Shown here: piece by piece, positions 6,728 to 15,158 of the stretch | Numbering within the stretch: position 1 is the stretch's first letter | Layout: each line of letters opens with the position of its first letter | Virus record (IMG/VR): IMGVR_UViG_3300035138_000061 | Span: 1-39,684 of that record | DNA length: 39,684 nucleotides | Strand: one strand, 5' to 3' | Source: a virus | The notes under the pieces: model-generated | What the model was told of the DNA's origin: nothing | Seen by the model: only the letters and a program-made list of their open reading frames with translations | Database searches by the model: none | Position numbers and translations under genes: made by a program

Positions 6728-7687
6728 ATGGGAAAGAAATACATTAATCTGGATTCGAATGAGAGTGTATTTTTCGATAGGGAACTTGAGCATATCAAGG
6801 CGCAAACCTATGATGTAAAAACACCTTTATTGAAGGCAGTAGAAAACATACCAGTTAGCACGGAAGCTGGTCCGGCTGCTGAAACTACTACTTACCGGCA
6901 GTACGATGAAGTTGGTATTGCGAAATTAATCAGTAATTATGCAGATGATCTTCCTAGAGTAGATATCAAGGCAAAAGAATTCACAAGCAAAATCAAATCA
7001 GTAGGTGATGCTTATGGATACAATATTCAGGAGATACGCGCCAGTGCTTCTGCAAATAAAAATCTACCTACCCGTAAAGCAACTGCAGCAAGAAAAGCAG
7101 TTGACCAGAAAATCAATAAAATTGCTTGGAAAGCACGCGCTGATGACGGAATTAACGGTGGATTGGTTGGAATGTTGTATAATGCCAATGTTACTAAAGG
7201 TAAAGTAACCATTGGAGCAACTACGGCAGTGTACCCTTTCAGCGGTAAGAATGCTACAGAAATTCTTTATGATCTCAATAAACTGGTCGATGATGTTATT
7301 ACCCTTACTCATGGTGTGGAAATACCGGATACTGTTTTACTTCCGATAGCACAGTATAGTCTGATTTCAACAACGTATCGATCAACTACCAGTGATTTGA
7401 CCCTTCTTGAAGCGTTTCTCAAGAATAGGCCTTACATTACAAAAGTTGATTGGATTGCTGAATTTAAAGACGTTAATCCAATTCCTTCCACTGGTGTAGC
7501 ATCAAATACTGATGTTATGGTAGCTTTCCGGCGTGATCCTGATGCATTGACTCTTGAAATACCTCAGCCTTTCGAACAGTTTGAAGTGGAACGTCGTGGT
7601 TTGGAATATGTTGTTCCATGTCATGCGCGCTGTGGTGGAGTTATTGTATACTATCCTTTATCAATAAATATTGTTGAAGGTATCTAA
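6728..7687 (+). CDS. Major capsid protein (DUF2184, HK97-like fold)
   Basis: A 319-residue protein, start ATG 6728 after AAGGAGAAACC. It matches DUF2184 capsid proteins in layout: an N-terminal arm, VPVS.EAGPAAETTTYRQYDEVG-like segment, DLPRVD.K..EFT..IKS.G.AYGYNIQEIRASA (the E-loop to spine helix region), NKIAWKARADDGINGGLVGMLYN, then the conserved end with AFRRDPDALTLEIPQPFEQF and VPCHARCGGV.VYYP. It forms the icosahedral shell. Position after protease-scaffold and cement genes agrees. No cleavage site could be defined from sequence alone. Confidence 0.9.
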   Translation: MGKKYINLDSNESVFFDRELEHIKAQTYDVKTPLLKAVENIPVSTEAGPAAETTTYRQYDEVGIAKLISNYADDLPRVDIKAKEFTSKIKSVGDAYGYNIQEIRASASANKNLPTRKATAARKAVDQKINKIAWKARADDGINGGLVGMLYNANVTKGKVTIGATTAVYPFSGKNATEILYDLNKLVDDVITLTHGVEIPDTVLLPIAQYSLISTTYRSTTSDLTLLEAFLKNRPYITKVDWIAEFKDVNPIPSTGVASNTDVMVAFRRDPDALTLEIPQPFEQFEVERRGLEYVVPCHARCGGVIVYYPLSINIVEGI

Positions 7688-7703
7688 TTATTATAAGTAA
7701 ATA

Positions 7704-7723
7704 AAGGGGATGAATGTCCCCTT
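7704..7723 (+). terminator. Hairpin after the capsid gene (possible attenuator)
   Basis: AAGGGGA (7704-7710) pairs perfectly with TCCCCTT (7717-7723) over a six-base loop. No T run follows, so it is not a classic terminator. It could stabilise or trim the highly expressed capsid mRNA. Confidence 0.4.
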
Positions 7724-7746
7724 ATAATTAAAATCTGGAGGTTTCA

Positions 7747-8166
7747 GTGATTGTTAAGAATACTAAGACATTTGTTACTTATGCTGGTCCAATTTTCTTT
7801 TATCCCGGTATGAATGAATTCGATAATGAGAAATCAGAAACATTGATCGAAATGGATGTTTTTGAACAAATGGTTAATGATGGTACTCTTGTTATCATGG
7901 GCAGAAATGGGGATGAAGAGCAAATCCAAAATACATCTTCTGAAGTAGTAAGACAGGTAGCTAAAAAAGCAGAACGGATAGATATTAGTAAATTAAATGT
8001 TGAGAATGCTGCTAAAATTATCCGTGGCATGTATAATGTTGCTGAATTAAAAGAAATTCAGGAACGGGATATGCGTAAAGGAGTGCAGGAAGTGATAGCA
8101 ATTCAATTGCGAAGAATTGATGAAGCTGTCGTTAAGAAAAATGAAACTACTGAAGAAAGTGAGTAG
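7747..8166 (+). CDS. Hypothetical protein after the capsid gene
   Basis: A 139-residue protein starting at GTG 7747, five bases after GGAGG (7737-7741). The N-terminus is short and beta-rich (KTFVTYAGPIFFYPGMNEF); residues about 70-125 are helical and charged (AKKAERIDISKLNVENAAKIIRGMYN, then AELKEIQERD). Genes in this slot, between the capsid and DUF4054 connector genes, are usually minor structural or connector-associated proteins. The mid segment resembles short helical repeats that bind partners. Family not recognised. Confidence 0.6.
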   Translation: MIVKNTKTFVTYAGPIFFYPGMNEFDNEKSETLIEMDVFEQMVNDGTLVIMGRNGDEEQIQNTSSEVVRQVAKKAERIDISKLNVENAAKIIRGMYNVAELKEIQERDMRKGVQEVIAIQLRRIDEAVVKKNETTEESE

Positions 8167-8168
8167 CC

Positions 8169-8570
8169 ATGTCATTTTCAGCTTTACAAACTATCCAGTT
8201 ACGGGCGCCACAATGGTCAACTGATCCACGTTTAATCAGTTTGATTCCGTGGGCAAGTCAAGGATTGAGCGAAAATGTTTGTGGTAATCGATACGGTGAG
8301 GCTGTAGGTTTGAAGGTATTGCATATACTGGCGAAGGAAGCTGCTGCCGGGGGTGATCCAGGTTCTGGGTCATCTTCTGGTAGCGGTATAACTGGTACTT
8401 TAGTAGGCGAACGGGAAGGACAGTTATCTCGAACCTATGCCAAACCGTATAGTACATCAACCAGTTCGGTCAGCGCTGGAATGGAGGACTTTACTACAAC
8501 CTCTTTTGGGAGGGAATTGATTGCTTTACTTAAATCAGTAACATTTTCAGCACGGAATAGGTGTGTATAA
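8169..8570 (+). CDS. Head-tail connector protein (DUF4054)
   Basis: A 133-residue protein with the DUF4054 layout: FSALQTIQLRAPQWSTDPRLISLIPWAS near the start, a helix ending VLHILAKEAAAGG, a Gly/Ser-rich linker (GSGSSSGSG) and then LVGEREGQLSRTYAKP ... TSFGRELIALLKS. These proteins are gp6-like adaptors that dock on the portal and build the neck. The ribosome binding site is weak, so translation is probably coupled to the preceding gene, which ends two bases before. Confidence 0.78.
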   Translation: MSFSALQTIQLRAPQWSTDPRLISLIPWASQGLSENVCGNRYGEAVGLKVLHILAKEAAAGGDPGSGSSSGSGITGTLVGEREGQLSRTYAKPYSTSTSSVSAGMEDFTTTSFGRELIALLKSVTFSARNRCV

Positions 8571-9082
8571 TGGCCAAAGGTATCCGTGATGTGGATAAAG
8601 GGTGGAAAGACTTCCGTAAACGCATGGAAGGTGCCAAAGGTAAACACGTAACAAAGGTTGGGTTGCCATCCGGTAGCACTCCAGCGGTAGTTGGCAAGAA
8701 AGGTGGCAATAAACCTTTTCTGGATTTGGTTCAGATTGCAGCCGTGCATGAATTTGGCGCTCCAAATCGAAATATCCCGGAACGATCATTTATTCGATCT
8801 ACTACTGATGAAGAAAAAAAGAATTTAGCACATATTGCTAATTTGCAACATCAGAAGTTTATTGCTGGAAAAATAGATTTAAAAACAGCATTGGGAATTA
8901 TTGGAGAGTATCTTACCGGTAAAATGAAGAATAAAATCCGTCAACGGATACCTCCGCCTAACTCACCACAAACTATTAAACGTAAAACGGTACAGGGCAA
9001 AAAGGGAGATGTCCCATTAATTGATACTGGTCAATTAGTTCAATCGATTACTCACGTGGAACACATACAGGGGGCAAAGTAA
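8570..9082 (+). CDS. gpG-like virion morphogenesis / tail completion protein
   Basis: A 170-residue protein started at ATG 8570, which overlaps the previous stop by one base; the longer frame from 8561 lacks a ribosome binding site. Its core AAVHEFGAPNRNIPERSFIRST is a hallmark of the Mu gpG / HK97 gp10-like neck family, in which this loop contacts the connector. A lysine-rich N-terminus and the C-terminal PLIDTGQLVQSITH also fit. It likely helps join heads and tails. Confidence 0.75.
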   Translation: MAKGIRDVDKGWKDFRKRMEGAKGKHVTKVGLPSGSTPAVVGKKGGNKPFLDLVQIAAVHEFGAPNRNIPERSFIRSTTDEEKKNLAHIANLQHQKFIAGKIDLKTALGIIGEYLTGKMKNKIRQRIPPPNSPQTIKRKTVQGKKGDVPLIDTGQLVQSITHVEHIQGAK

Positions 9083-9432
9083 TGGCTGAAGGTTTACCAG
9101 GTCCATTTCGGCAGATAGTTACATGCTATCCGTATTTGTCCGGTAGTTATACGAAAGGTGAATGGTCTCAAGAAGTCGGCGTTTCCGTTGAAATATACGC
9201 TTCAATCCAACCTACTAATGAACGTGATTTAAAAACTTTACCGGAAGGAAGATATCAAAGTGATGCATATACACTTTTTACCACTTACGGGGAGTTAACC
9301 AGTTATTCAGTAGATCGGACTGGAGATAAAGTGATTTTATATGGTGAAGAATATGAAATTGCTTCAAAACGTCCATGGGGAAATAATATCATTAATCACT
9401 ATAAATATATTGCGGCAAAATTATGTCAATAA
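9082..9432 (+). CDS. Head closure / neck protein
   Basis: A 116-residue, beta-rich protein overlapping the previous stop by one base, with GGGGGC upstream. The pattern VEIYASIQPTNERDLKTLPEGRY.SDAYTLFT..ELTS ... DKVILYGEEYEIASKRPW is common to small phage neck proteins that form the head-closure or tail-joining ring. Gene order (connector, gpG-like, this, tail terminator, sheath) supports it. Confidence 0.65.
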   Translation: MAEGLPGPFRQIVTCYPYLSGSYTKGEWSQEVGVSVEIYASIQPTNERDLKTLPEGRYQSDAYTLFTTYGELTSYSVDRTGDKVILYGEEYEIASKRPWGNNIINHYKYIAAKLCQ

Positions 9433-10217
9433 AAATATTAAGGGATGCTATCTGGGATTGGGCAATAGCAAATGTCCCTAGAGCAATTACTTTCGATACA
9501 GGGAGCATTACCGGTGGGTATATTGAAGTGAATGTAAGTGGTACGATAGTAAATACTCCATTTGATTCAGATAAAGAAACTACTCTTACAAATTTATGCG
9601 ATGATATACTGGCTCAAGTAGATAATGTCGGTGAAGTGGTAATGTACTATTCATCCGGTAAAATTAAAATTATATCCTGTAATAATGCGTCATTAACTTT
9701 AGTCATAAATAATCAGTTTTTAGGTGATATTGAATTTGGGATTGAGAATGCTGTATCGGTAATTTGGATGAATGAAAATGGTCCCCGTCCTGAATTACCA
9801 TATATATCATTAAATATTTCGACATACGACAAAGCTGGAAATACTTCGGATATCTTTCCAGCGAATGATGCAGGGTTGTTGAATAGTCATCAACTAATTG
9901 AATTTACTTTAGAAATACAGTCCTACGGTGAAGAATCATATCAAATAGTATCGGATTTATATCAATCTATCGATCGTACATCCGTACGTCAAGATTTATA
10001 TGAAACTGATAATATTGTATTTTTTGACGATATTGGCGGCGTGCGGGATATGAGTACATTAATAGGTACTCATGAGGAAAAACGTGCATTGCTTGAATTA
10101 CGTGGTAGAACGTCGCAACTATTTACGGATAAGATTGGAATAATTGAAACTGTAAATGCAGAATTAACTGTTACCGGGATAAAACAGGATATTATTATGA
10201 ATATAACCACATCTTAA
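9423..10217 (+). CDS. Tail terminator / neck protein with an inserted domain
   Basis: A 264-residue protein overlapping the preceding gene by ten bases. The conserved tail-terminator (LIC_12616-like) start, a helix DAIWDWAIANVP followed by VIWMNENGPRPELPYISLNI, is split: about 95 residues are inserted between ANVP and VIWMNENG. The insertion (residues about 20-113) has the same plan as those in the cement and sheath proteins: TGSITGGYIEVNVSGT, then PFDSDKETTLTNLCDDILAQV. The rest (NSHQLIEFTLEIQSYGEESYQIVSDLYQSI) is standard. It caps the tail tube and sheath at the neck. Confidence 0.72.
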   Translation: MSIKILRDAIWDWAIANVPRAITFDTGSITGGYIEVNVSGTIVNTPFDSDKETTLTNLCDDILAQVDNVGEVVMYYSSGKIKIISCNNASLTLVINNQFLGDIEFGIENAVSVIWMNENGPRPELPYISLNISTYDKAGNTSDIFPANDAGLLNSHQLIEFTLEIQSYGEESYQIVSDLYQSIDRTSVRQDLYETDNIVFFDDIGGVRDMSTLIGTHEEKRALLELRGRTSQLFTDKIGIIETVNAELTVTGIKQDIIMNITTS

Positions 10218-10235
10218 TGAAAATGGAGGGATGTT

Positions 10236-11597
10236 ATGAGTTTAGCTGAAATTGTTAATGTAGTAATTACTCAAGAAGCTGCCGCCATAGAACAAGCAGG
10301 ATTCAATGTGGCATTGATTCTTGGAACTAATGGTAATTTTGCGAATAGAACTGAAGAATTTGAAGCTGTGGATGCTACTTTGGCAGCAGCATTAAATGGT
10401 GGTACTGCTTCTGCTGAATACGCGGCAGCTACCGATTTGAAAGCACAATCTCCTTGTCCAGTTAAATTTAAGGTTGGTCAGATCGGAATTGCTAAAGTAT
10501 TAACTGATGATGCGGGTACTTTTACCGCTGGGAGTATATCTTTAAAAGTAAATGGTACCACAGTTACAACCTCATTTACTACGGATAAAGATACTACTAT
10601 GGCTGCTTTGGCTACTGCCATAGAAGCACTAACTGATATTAGTACGGCAGTTTATTCAGCAGGTTCACACACGATTACGATTACTCCAGTTTCAACCAGT
10701 TATGCTGGGATAACTGATATTGATTTAACGGGAATTACAGGGACTATGGCTGCTATTGCGGTAACAACTACCGGATCAGCAGTTGAAACTGTTACCAGTG
10801 CGTTAAATGGTATTCTCCTTCAGGATACTGATTGGTATGGATTAATTACAACTTCCCGAACACAAGCAGATCAAGAATTGGCAGCTGCATGGGTAGAATC
10901 AAATAACCGTATATATTTTGCAGCAAGTAATGATGAAGATATTCCGGGAACTACCGATGCTGCGGATAGTACCACTTTACCAGCGGTATTGAAAGCAGCA
11001 AATTATGCTCGAACTGCGGTTATTTATACGGAGAATTCTGATACAGAATATCCTGATGCTGCATTGTTTGGGAAATTGCTTCCGTTGGTTGCTGGTAGTT
11101 TCACAGCGAAATTTAAAACGTTATCTTCTATTACTTCAGATGAGCTTACCGTTACACAATCAGGGAATGTTCGAGATAAGAATGCCAATACTTATGAACC
11201 AATCGGGGGTAAAAGTATTTTTGCTGAAGGTACCACGGCAGCTGGAGAATTTATTGATATCATAATGTTTATTGATTGGTTGAAAGCACGTATCACTGAA
11301 GAAGTGTATGCTGTATTAATTGCAAATGCAAAAGTACCTTATAGTCCAACCGGATTGGTACAAATAAGCTCAGCAATTGAAAAAGTGTTACGTATCGGAC
11401 AAGCTAATGATGGCATTACTACCTATATTCAGGATTCAGACGGGGATCAAGCAGGTGGTTTTCTGGTGACTCTCCCAACTTATGCTGATATTCCAGCAGC
11501 AGATAAATCCAATCGTCAATTAAATAATGTTCGTTTTCAAGCGTGGTTATCAGGAGCAATTCATGCGGTAACAATAAATGGTGTAGTTTTATATTAA
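10236..11597 (+). CDS. Contractile tail sheath protein (DUF3383)
   Basis: A 453-residue protein from ATG 10236, with GGAGG upstream. The start MSLAEIVNVVIT and ANGG/FAN... segment, the centre DTDWYGLITTSRTQADQELAAAWVES and the end TYADIPAADKSNRQLNNVRFQAWLSGAIHAVTINGVV are typical of DUF3383 sheath proteins; the last part folds into the conserved sheath core. Residues about 88-188 are an insertion (DDAGTFTAGSISLKVNGT...) nearly identical to that in the cement protein. The presence of a sheath gene defines the phage as a myovirus. The polymer contracts on infection. Confidence 0.88.
   Translation: MSLAEIVNVVITQEAAAIEQAGFNVALILGTNGNFANRTEEFEAVDATLAAALNGGTASAEYAAATDLKAQSPCPVKFKVGQIGIAKVLTDDAGTFTAGSISLKVNGTTVTTSFTTDKDTTMAALATAIEALTDISTAVYSAGSHTITITPVSTSYAGITDIDLTGITGTMAAIAVTTTGSAVETVTSALNGILLQDTDWYGLITTSRTQADQELAAAWVESNNRIYFAASNDEDIPGTTDAADSTTLPAVLKAANYARTAVIYTENSDTEYPDAALFGKLLPLVAGSFTAKFKTLSSITSDELTVTQSGNVRDKNANTYEPIGGKSIFAEGTTAAGEFIDIIMFIDWLKARITEEVYAVLIANAKVPYSPTGLVQISSAIEKVLRIGQANDGITTYIQDSDGDQAGGFLVTLPTYADIPAADKSNRQLNNVRFQAWLSGAIHAVTINGVVLY
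10564..10594 (+). repeat. 31-base direct repeat, copy 2 (inserted domain in sheath gene)
   Basis: Identical to 6147-6177 in the cement gene. It lies in the shared inserted domain and indicates recent duplication or gene conversion between two structural genes. Confidence 0.9.
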
Positions 11598-11617
11598 TTT
11601 TAGTAAAGGAGTAATTT

Positions 11618-12052
11618 ATGGCTGTATTTAATTATGATCCTAAAAAAGTCATCATAACTGTTGCCGGAATAGCGCTCACCGGACTGTCAGATGATTTTAT
11701 CGAATGTGATCGAGATGAGGATAGTTTCCTTAAACGCGCTGGTGCTGATGGTATAGTGAGTCGAGCAAAAAATGGTAACCGATCTGGTTTTATCAATATT
11801 ACTTTACATTCAACATCTCCAAGCAATGCTGTATTGACTGGATTATTAGCTACTGATGAAGCTACTGGTGCTGGAATAGTTCCGGTAGTTATTAAAGAAG
11901 TAGACACTAATTCAGCAATAATTAGTGCATTTGCATGGGTAAAACGGCCAGCAAAATCTGACTATGGTAAAGAAGTAAAAGATAGGCAATGGATGTTAGA
12001 CTGTGCTGATTTAGATATAATTAATGCTGGCGCATCAGCAATTTCAGCTTAA
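11618..12052 (+). CDS. Tail tube protein (DUF3277)
   Basis: A 144-residue protein from ATG 11618 (AAAGGAG upstream), right after the sheath gene. The pattern YDPKKVIITVAGIALTGLSDD.I...RDEDSFLKRAGADGIVSRAKN.NRSG.I.ITL..TSPSN matches DUF3277 tube proteins. Hexamers stack to make the inner tube through which DNA passes. Length is normal. Confidence 0.87.
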   Translation: MAVFNYDPKKVIITVAGIALTGLSDDFIECDRDEDSFLKRAGADGIVSRAKNGNRSGFINITLHSTSPSNAVLTGLLATDEATGAGIVPVVIKEVDTNSAIISAFAWVKRPAKSDYGKEVKDRQWMLDCADLDIINAGASAISA

Positions 12053-12079
12053 CTTTTAATAAAACACTGGAGGTAAATT

Positions 12080-12589
12080 TTGAATACGATTGACACACGT
12101 ATTAATGGTGTACGTGTAGTAATTACTGAGAAAACTGCTACGCAATCTGCTCTTTTACTTGCGAGAATAGTCAAGTACTTCGGTTCAGGAATAATTAAAA
12201 TAATTGATAATTTCAAACATCTGGCATCTTCCGGCGGAGAAATATCTAATGTCACGGCGCTATTGGATTCAAATGTAACGTTGGATGGATTTGTTGATGC
12301 TATTAATGATATAAGTGATAAAATTGATCCTGAGATTTTTGTGAATTTACTTCAGGAGATTTCTGGTGGCGCTAAAATTCAACATCCAGTTAATAGCGGT
12401 GAAATGATGGAAGTAAATAATGATACTTTTGATGCTATCTTTACGGGTAGGACTAAATTAATGTATCAGGTTGTATTTTTTGTATTGAAAGTGAACTTCG
12501 GTGATTTTTTCAAGGTAGGCGACAGTGGGATAATTCCAACTCCTCCAGTGTCGCCACCGATGGGCAAAAAGAACGTATCAAAAAATTAA
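12080..12589 (+). CDS. Tail assembly chaperone, short form (gpG-like)
   Basis: A 169-residue protein started at TTG 12080, six bases after GGAGG (12069-12073). It lies between tube and tape measure genes, the standard place for tail assembly chaperones, and is helical after a short beta start. Near its end lie an in-frame T TTT TTC slippery heptamer (12505-12511) and a stem-loop. A -1 shift there joins it to the frame that runs to 12777, giving a longer form of about 232 residues. Without shifting it ends in a Pro/Gly/Lys tail. The chaperones are expected to coat the tape measure during tail assembly and to be absent from virions. Confidence 0.78.
   Translation: MNTIDTRINGVRVVITEKTATQSALLLARIVKYFGSGIIKIIDNFKHLASSGGEISNVTALLDSNVTLDGFVDAINDISDKIDPEIFVNLLQEISGGAKIQHPVNSGEMMEVNNDTFDAIFTGRTKLMYQVVFFVLKVNFGDFFKVGDSGIIPTPPVSPPMGKKNVSKN
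12505..12558 (+). promoter_or_regulatory. Programmed -1 ribosomal frameshift signal
   Basis: T TTT TTC at 12505-12511 is an in-frame XXXYYYZ heptamer. Six bases downstream GGCGACA (12518-12524) pairs perfectly with TGTCGCC (12549-12555); GGT (12514-12516) and ACC (12556-12558) extend the stem with one bulged A. The -1 frame is open from here to 12777. A second heptamer, A AAA AAT at 12580-12586, sits one codon before the zero-frame stop, but has no stem behind it that I can see. Confidence 0.75.
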
Positions 12590-12777
12590 TGAGTACGTTT
12601 CCAGAAGAATTGCAATTTGAAGCTGATTTATGGAGGTTGGTAATGAGAGGTACTGCAAGTTGGACTGAATTGAATACTACTTGGTCATTTATGGATGTTC
12701 AGGCAGCATTATCTTTCCTTAATTTACAATCAGCTATTGAAGAAATTCTGATGCCAAAAATTGGAGATATTAAATGA
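12589..12777 (+). CDS. Tail assembly chaperone, frameshift extension (T part)
   Basis: The open frame has an ATG at 12589, but no ribosome binding site precedes it (only an A-rich stretch). The same frame is open upstream to at least 12511, so it is best read as the C-terminal part of a -1 frameshift product (12080-12511 joined to 12511-12777). The residues EELQFEADLWRLVMRGTASWTELNTTWSFMDVQAALSFLN are helical with several Trp, like T extensions in other phages that contact the tape measure or tube. The stop overlaps the tape measure ATG (ATGA at 12774-12777). Confidence 0.7.
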   Translation: MSTFPEELQFEADLWRLVMRGTASWTELNTTWSFMDVQAALSFLNLQSAIEEILMPKIGDIK

Positions 12778-14417
12778 CACTTCGGGAACTAATTACTTGG
12801 GTTGGTTTCGATGTTAGTACGGCAAATTTGGATAAGTATGATCGTGCTGTACAAAATGTAATGGATACCTCTACAAGATTACATAGTAATTTAATTCGAT
12901 TAGCGGATCAAGTTACTCAGGTAGGTAAACGAATGACGCTGGGATTGTCCCTTCCGATAGCAGGAGTGGCAACTGCCGGAGTAATAGCTACTGCTAAAGT
13001 TGAAAAATTCCAAACATCTTTTGAAGTAATGTTGAAGAGTGCGGACAGAGCAAAATCTTTGATGGGAGAACTGTTTCAATTTGAAGCAGTTACTCCTTTT
13101 AATTTAGAGCAGGTAATGACCGCAACTAATAAATTACTTATTGCTAAAGAACCAGTAAAGAATATCACGAATCAATTAAGAATGTTAGGAGATGTAGCAG
13201 CAGGGGATGCTCAAAGACTTCAAAGCATAGTATATGTTTTAGGACAGGTACGGGCACTGGGGTATCTCCAGGGACAAGATATCATGCAATTTACCAATGC
13301 TCTGGTGCCTATACGTGCCGCTATTGCAAAAGTTACTGGAGTGGAGGGTAAAGCACTCCAGAAGATGATCGAACAACGCAAAATTACAGCAGATATGACG
13401 CAAAAAGCACTTGAACTCATTGCAAAAGAGCGAGAAGGAATGATGGCAAAACAAGCCCGGACTTTAGGGGGTTTATGGTCTTCTTTGATGAGTGCTATTT
13501 TTCGTATCCGGGCTGCTATTGGAGAAATGATTAGTGAAACTTTAAATTTACGGAAGATACTTGATAATGTTATTGCTTGGATTGATAAATTAACCAAATT
13601 TATTAAAAATATGGATCCAGCAATGAAAAAAGTAATTGTTTGGATGGGAATGATATTATTTATTATTGGTCCTTTACTTACAATAGTAGGCACAATAGCA
13701 AAAGTTTTACTTTTAGTAAAAGGGGCAATAGTAGGTATGGGGTTGGCCGGTGTTACGGTCAATCTCACTACTATAGTACCTTTACTTGGGAAAGCTGCAC
13801 TTGCGATAGGAGTAATTGCCATTAAATTAATAGCCATTGGAGCTGCTATTGCTGGAATACTCATTATTGCGGAAGATATTGTCGGATATTTTACTGGAAA
13901 AGAATCAGTTATCATTCCAGCGTTATTGCGATTACTTAATTGGCTTAAAAAACAAATAGCAGATTTATTTGGAATATCCCTTGAACAGTTAAATTCATAT
14001 ATTGATAGATTCATAGAAGGATTTAAATTAGCATTTAAAACTATTAAAATATTTTTTATGGATTTACTTAACGATATGAAGAATTTAATTATGAAACATG
14101 GTATAGTGAATATGCTTTTAAATCCTGTAGGGACTATTGCTGAAGAAACTGCCGGGCCAGCAACTAAAATGGCTGAAGGTATCTCGAAATGGTGGAATAA
14201 AAAATGGGAAAATTTTGATGAGTATCGAAAAGCAGGTGGAAAAATTGGAGATATTCGTATCGATATTCAAGGTATCCATTTAGCAGTACCTGAAGGGACA
14301 CCGAAACAACAGCAGGAAGCATTACAAACCGAAACTGATAGTCTTATCAAAATAGGTATCATTGAGCAGATTAAAAAATACATAGTTTCAGATATTCAGT
14401 CAGGAACAAGAGGTTAA
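12774..14417 (+). CDS. Tape measure protein
   Basis: A 547-residue protein beginning in an ATGA overlap. The N-terminal ~250 residues form the tape measure domain: helical, with TRLHSNLIRLADQVTQVGKRMTLG, GVATAGVIATAKVEKFQTSFEVMLKSADRAKSLMGELFQFEAVTPF and ITADMTQKALELIAKEREGMMAKQA, as in TP901-1-type proteins. Two hydrophobic stretches, about 285-316 and 340-375, would be membrane-inserting parts used during DNA entry. At roughly 1.5 Angstrom per residue it suggests a short tail of the order of 80 nm. A long antisense ORF here is a shadow. Confidence 0.87.
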   Translation: MTLRELITWVGFDVSTANLDKYDRAVQNVMDTSTRLHSNLIRLADQVTQVGKRMTLGLSLPIAGVATAGVIATAKVEKFQTSFEVMLKSADRAKSLMGELFQFEAVTPFNLEQVMTATNKLLIAKEPVKNITNQLRMLGDVAAGDAQRLQSIVYVLGQVRALGYLQGQDIMQFTNALVPIRAAIAKVTGVEGKALQKMIEQRKITADMTQKALELIAKEREGMMAKQARTLGGLWSSLMSAIFRIRAAIGEMISETLNLRKILDNVIAWIDKLTKFIKNMDPAMKKVIVWMGMILFIIGPLLTIVGTIAKVLLLVKGAIVGMGLAGVTVNLTTIVPLLGKAALAIGVIAIKLIAIGAAIAGILIIAEDIVGYFTGKESVIIPALLRLLNWLKKQIADLFGISLEQLNSYIDRFIEGFKLAFKTIKIFFMDLLNDMKNLIMKHGIVNMLLNPVGTIAEETAGPATKMAEGISKWWNKKWENFDEYRKAGGKIGDIRIDIQGIHLAVPEGTPKQQQEALQTETDSLIKIGIIEQIKKYIVSDIQSGTRG

Positions 14418-14419
14418 TT

Positions 14420-15157
14420 ATGGCTATTATTGAAACGATAGATTTACTTATTGGACGTAAATCAAAACCACCAAGCATTCTCTCCAGCGAAAATGGTTTA
14501 GTGCTGTTAAAATTGGATGTTGCCATAAACGAAGAACATATTTACGAAAATAGAATACCTCAATTTCCTATCGATACTGCGAATACTATCTCAGATCATA
14601 TTTGGAAATTACCAGATCAATTAAAAATACAGGGACAAGTTTCGAATGCGCCTATACAAAGTATTATTACGTCATTAAAAGATACTACTGCTATTGGTGG
14701 AACTGAAGCAAATAAAGTATTAACTGCTTATGAAGTATTATTAGCATTAACCGGACGTAAATTAGTACGTAATTATGAAGATATTGCTGGTAAAGGAATT
14801 CCATCTCAACCTATTATAATCGATATTATCACTAATTTATGTGTTTTTAATAATATGGTTGTTCGATCCTTGCGTATTCCACGAAATGCCAGTGTTAAAG
14901 ATGAGTTGATGTTTGATGTGGAATTTGTTCAGATCACCAAAACAACAATTCAGGATACCAATATCCAATATGTTAATGAAAAAATATATGGAGCTGAAGG
15001 AGTAGAAAATCAAAAACCAACTCAAGATGTCGGAAAACAACCGCAGGTAGAAACAAAAGCAGATAATCGAACTATACTTAAGAGATTAACAGACGGCGGT
15101 AAAAAGAATTTAGATAAGTATGGTGATACGATTAAACAAATAATGTTTGGGGAGTAG
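14420..15157 (+). CDS. Dit-like baseplate protein
   Basis: A 245-residue protein two bases after the tape measure gene, with AGAGG upstream. Its N-terminal domain has LKLDVAINEEHIYENRIPQFPIDTANTISDHIWKLPDQLKIQGQVSNAP, the pattern of Dit-like N-terminal domains that link tube to baseplate (usually E..I..FPIE.G..I.DH...P..L.I.G.VS.AP). It ends in a charged linker (ENQKPTQDVGKQPQ). It probably forms the ring around the top of the hub. Confidence 0.72.
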   Translation: MAIIETIDLLIGRKSKPPSILSSENGLVLLKLDVAINEEHIYENRIPQFPIDTANTISDHIWKLPDQLKIQGQVSNAPIQSIITSLKDTTAIGGTEANKVLTAYEVLLALTGRKLVRNYEDIAGKGIPSQPIIIDIITNLCVFNNMVVRSLRIPRNASVKDELMFDVEFVQITKTTIQDTNIQYVNEKIYGAEGVENQKPTQDVGKQPQVETKADNRTILKRLTDGGKKNLDKYGDTIKQIMFGE

Positions 15158-15158
15158 T

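Noticed and set aside
13220-14014. 264-residue open frame on the minus strand
   Set aside because: It lies antisense to the tape measure gene, has no ribosome binding site, and its hydrophobic Ile/Ala/Ser composition is the expected mirror of tape measure codons.
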